Positions 39,869 through 41,280 of a stretch of 41,280 nucleotides of DNA are shown here, one piece after another. Made by a program: the position numbers and the translations under genes. The notes under the pieces are model-generated. The model was not told the DNA's origin, did not search any database, and saw only the letters and a program-made list of their open reading frames with translations. Source of the stretch: Oscillospiraceae bacterium (GTDB lineage Bacteria > Bacillota > Clostridia > Oscillospirales > Oscillospiraceae); the NCBI GenBank assembly GCA_016293865.1, contig JAEDDG010000015.1, forward strand, positions 1-41,280, given 5' to 3'. Numbering within the stretch: the stretch's first letter is position 1; the number at the start of each line of letters is the position of its first letter.

Positions 39869-40744
39869 TTATTTACCCCGTTCCGCCATCAGAAGGGCAA
39901 TTTCATTTTCGTTGATGCCGACCATCGCCTCGCCCAGATCGGTGGACAGCTCGGCAATCAGCCTGGCGTCGGTGTAATTTGTGACGGCCTGGACGATGGC
40001 GGCGGCGCGCTTGGCCGGATTGCCGGACTTGAAGATGCCGGAGCCGACAAAAACGCCTTCAGCGCCCAGCTGCATCATCAGCGCCGCGTCGGCAGGCGTC
40101 GCCACGCCGCCGGCTGCAAAGTTGACCACAGGCAGGCGGCCGGTCTCGTGAACCTGACGCAGCAGATCATAGGGGACCTGCAGCTGCTTGGCGGCCTCGA
40201 AGAGCTCGTCTTCCCGCAGGTTCTGAACGCGGCGGATTTCTGCGTTCATGGCCCGCATATGGCGCACAGCCTGGACAACGTCGCCCGTGCCGGGCTCGCC
40301 CTTGGTGCGGATCATGGAGGCGCCTTCCGCAATGCGGCGCAGAGCCTCGCCCAGATCCCGCGCGCCGCAGACAAACGGCACCTTGAACCGGGTCTTGTCG
40401 ATGTGGTACACGTCGTCAGCGGGAGAGAGAACTTCGCTCTCGTCAATGTAGTCGATCTCAATGGCTTCAAGCACCTGCGCTTCCACAAAGTGGCCGATGC
40501 GGCACTTGGCCATGACAGGGATGGACACCGCATCCTGAATGCCGCGGATCATTTTCGGATCGCTCATGCGGGAAACGCCGCCCGCAGCGCGGATATCCGC
40601 CGGAATGCGCTCCAGGGCCATGACCGCGCAGGCGCCTGCGGCCTCAGCGATCTTTGCCTGTTCCGGGGTGGTTACATCCATGATGACGCCGCCCTTCAGC
40701 ATCTGGGCAAGTTCCTTGTTCAGCTCATATCTTGTTTTTTCCAT
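39869..40744 (-). CDS. pdxS: Pyridoxal 5'-phosphate synthase lyase subunit PdxS
   Basis: A 291-residue (beta/alpha)8 enzyme that makes PLP from ribose 5-phosphate, glyceraldehyde 3-phosphate and ammonia. Conserved GGVIMDVTTPEQAKIAE, the Lys in PVMAKCRIGHFVEA and the second in IRTKGEPGTG, and VNFAAGGVATPADAAL are intact. The ATG at 40744 follows GGAGGAATGAC. A weak promoter (TTTTCC, 17, TATGAT, 40805-40777) lies upstream. Confidence 0.96.
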   Translation of the reverse strand: MEKTRYELNKELAQMLKGGVIMDVTTPEQAKIAEAAGACAVMALERIPADIRAAGGVSRMSDPKMIRGIQDAVSIPVMAKCRIGHFVEAQVLEAIEIDYIDESEVLSPADDVYHIDKTRFKVPFVCGARDLGEALRRIAEGASMIRTKGEPGTGDVVQAVRHMRAMNAEIRRVQNLREDELFEAAKQLQVPYDLLRQVHETGRLPVVNFAAGGVATPADAALMMQLGAEGVFVGSGIFKSGNPAKRAAAIVQAVTNYTDARLIAELSTDLGEAMVGINENEIALLMAERGK

Positions 40745-40776
40745 CAGTCATTCCTCCGATACAGGTTGTTGTTTTG

Positions 40777-40805
40777 ATCATAGCCGGAATCCGGTGCGCG
40801 GAAAA
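40777..40805 (-). promoter_or_regulatory. Weak candidate promoter of pdxST
   Basis: On the minus strand TTTTCC (40805-40800) and TATGAT (40782-40777) with a 17-base spacer. The -35 box is poor. Confidence 0.4.
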
Positions 40806-40856
40806 GATTCAGATTTGGTGTTTTTTACCGGACCAGCATGCCTTAAAACGAGAAAA

Positions 40857-40883
40857 GAGGCTGCCGCACACGGCGGCAGCCTC
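40857..40883 (-). terminator. Terminator of cysK
   Basis: An 11-bp perfect stem (GAGGCTGCCGC, 5-base loop) followed on the minus strand by TTTTCTCGTTTT, 17 bases after the cysK stop. Confidence 0.8.
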
Positions 40884-40899
40884 GCATCCATTGTCTGTG

Positions 40900-41280
40900 T
40901 CAGTCTGCAAACAGGGCGGTGGAGAGATAGCGGTCGCCGGTGTCGGGCAGGAGAACAACGATCGTCTTGCCCTTGTTTTCCGGACGTTTGGCCAGCTCAA
41001 GTGCGGCCCAGACTGCTGCGCCGGAAGAGATACCGACCAGGACGCCTTCGCTCTTGCCGATCCGCTTGCCGGTGGCGAATGCATCGTCGTTTTCGACTGC
41101 AATAATCTCATCGTAAATCCCGGTGTTCAGCACGTCCGGCACAAATCCGGCGCCGATGCCCTGGATTTTGTGGGCGCCGGGCGTGCCCTTGCTCAGGACA
41201 GGGGAGGAAGCCGGCTCAACAGCCACGACCTTCACATTCGGGTTCTGACTCTTGAGGTATTCGCCGACGCCTGTGACAGT
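40900..41280 (-). CDS. cysK: Cysteine synthase A, C-terminal part (runs off the window)
   Basis: The last 126 residues of an O-acetylserine sulfhydrylase. VTGVGEYLKSQNPNVKVVAVEP, HKIQGIGAGFVPDVL, and GVLVGISSGAAVWAALELA are CysK signatures; the PLP Lys lies in the missing N-terminal part. It makes cysteine from O-acetylserine and sulfide. The 5' part is beyond position 41280. Confidence 0.93.
   Translation of the reverse strand, partial: TVTGVGEYLKSQNPNVKVVAVEPASSPVLSKGTPGAHKIQGIGAGFVPDVLNTGIYDEIIAVENDDAFATGKRIGKSEGVLVGISSGAAVWAALELAKRPENKGKTIVVLLPDTGDRYLSTALFAD

Noticed and set aside
1..41280. CRISPR arrays, tRNA and rRNA genes
   Set aside because: No regularly spaced repeats and no tRNA or rRNA-like sequence noticed on either strand.

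Overview
The window looks like a chromosomal segment of a GC-rich (roughly 55-60 % by eye) anaerobic Bacillota, most likely a gut-type Clostridia. The pointers are DegV, a T-box leader, a PhoPR-type box, lipoprotein substrate-binding proteins with Cys lipoboxes, AzlCD, strong GGAGG ribosome sites and TTGACA/TATAAT promoters. I cannot place it to family. No rRNA, tRNA, CRISPR array or transposase is visible.

Layout. 1-2.5 kb: degV, then a small regulatory island of two ribbon-helix-helix (RHH) proteins and one XRE repressor; the two RHH promoters carry the same 13-bp operator in their spacers. 2.6-7.8 kb: a carbohydrate-type ABC importer (two permeases, lipoprotein, no ATPase) with a 2-hydroxyacid dehydrogenase and a YesL-like membrane protein. 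8-14.6 kb: azlDC, a ferredoxin-thioredoxin-reductase-like protein, a hotdog thioesterase and a MATE exporter, interrupted by a 3.3-kb unit flanked by a ~1.27-kb near-perfect direct repeat. The unit carries a GNAT fragment broken at both ends, an intact hexapeptide acyltransferase and non-coding filler. 14.6-16.3 kb: a T-box leader whose specifier reads AUG in front of an NhaC-family transporter, hence a predicted methionine transporter. 16.3-18.6 kb: a stand-alone flavoprotein. 18.6-27.4 kb: a PatB-type C-S lyase, and the operon pstSCAB-phoU-phoB-phoR-pdxK behind a Pho box; the PstS is circularly permuted. 27.6-30.7 kb: metY with an elaborate leader, divergent from a second PatB-type lyase. 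30.8-38.6 kb: metN-metI-L-2-hydroxyacid dehydrogenase-metQ-GlcD-type FAD dehydrogenase-aminotransferase-M20 amidohydrolase. 38.7-41.3 kb: pdxS-pdxT-HD hydrolase and the end of cysK.

The unifying theme is methionine and sulfur amino acids with the PLP they need. The seven-gene metNI...M20 operon is preceded by a 39-residue leader peptide with Met at positions 8, 12, 14, 16 and 18, followed by a terminator: the layout of a classical attenuator, here tuned to methionine. Its enzymes fit a route that would turn L- and D-2-hydroxy-4-methylthiobutanoate, the 2-keto acid and N-acyl-methionine into L-methionine. That substrate assignment is inference; the leader, gene order and families are read from the sequence. 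The window thus shows three different RNA-type controls on sulfur amino acid genes: Met-tRNA T-box, Met-codon leader peptide, and the metY upstream ORF with alternative stems.
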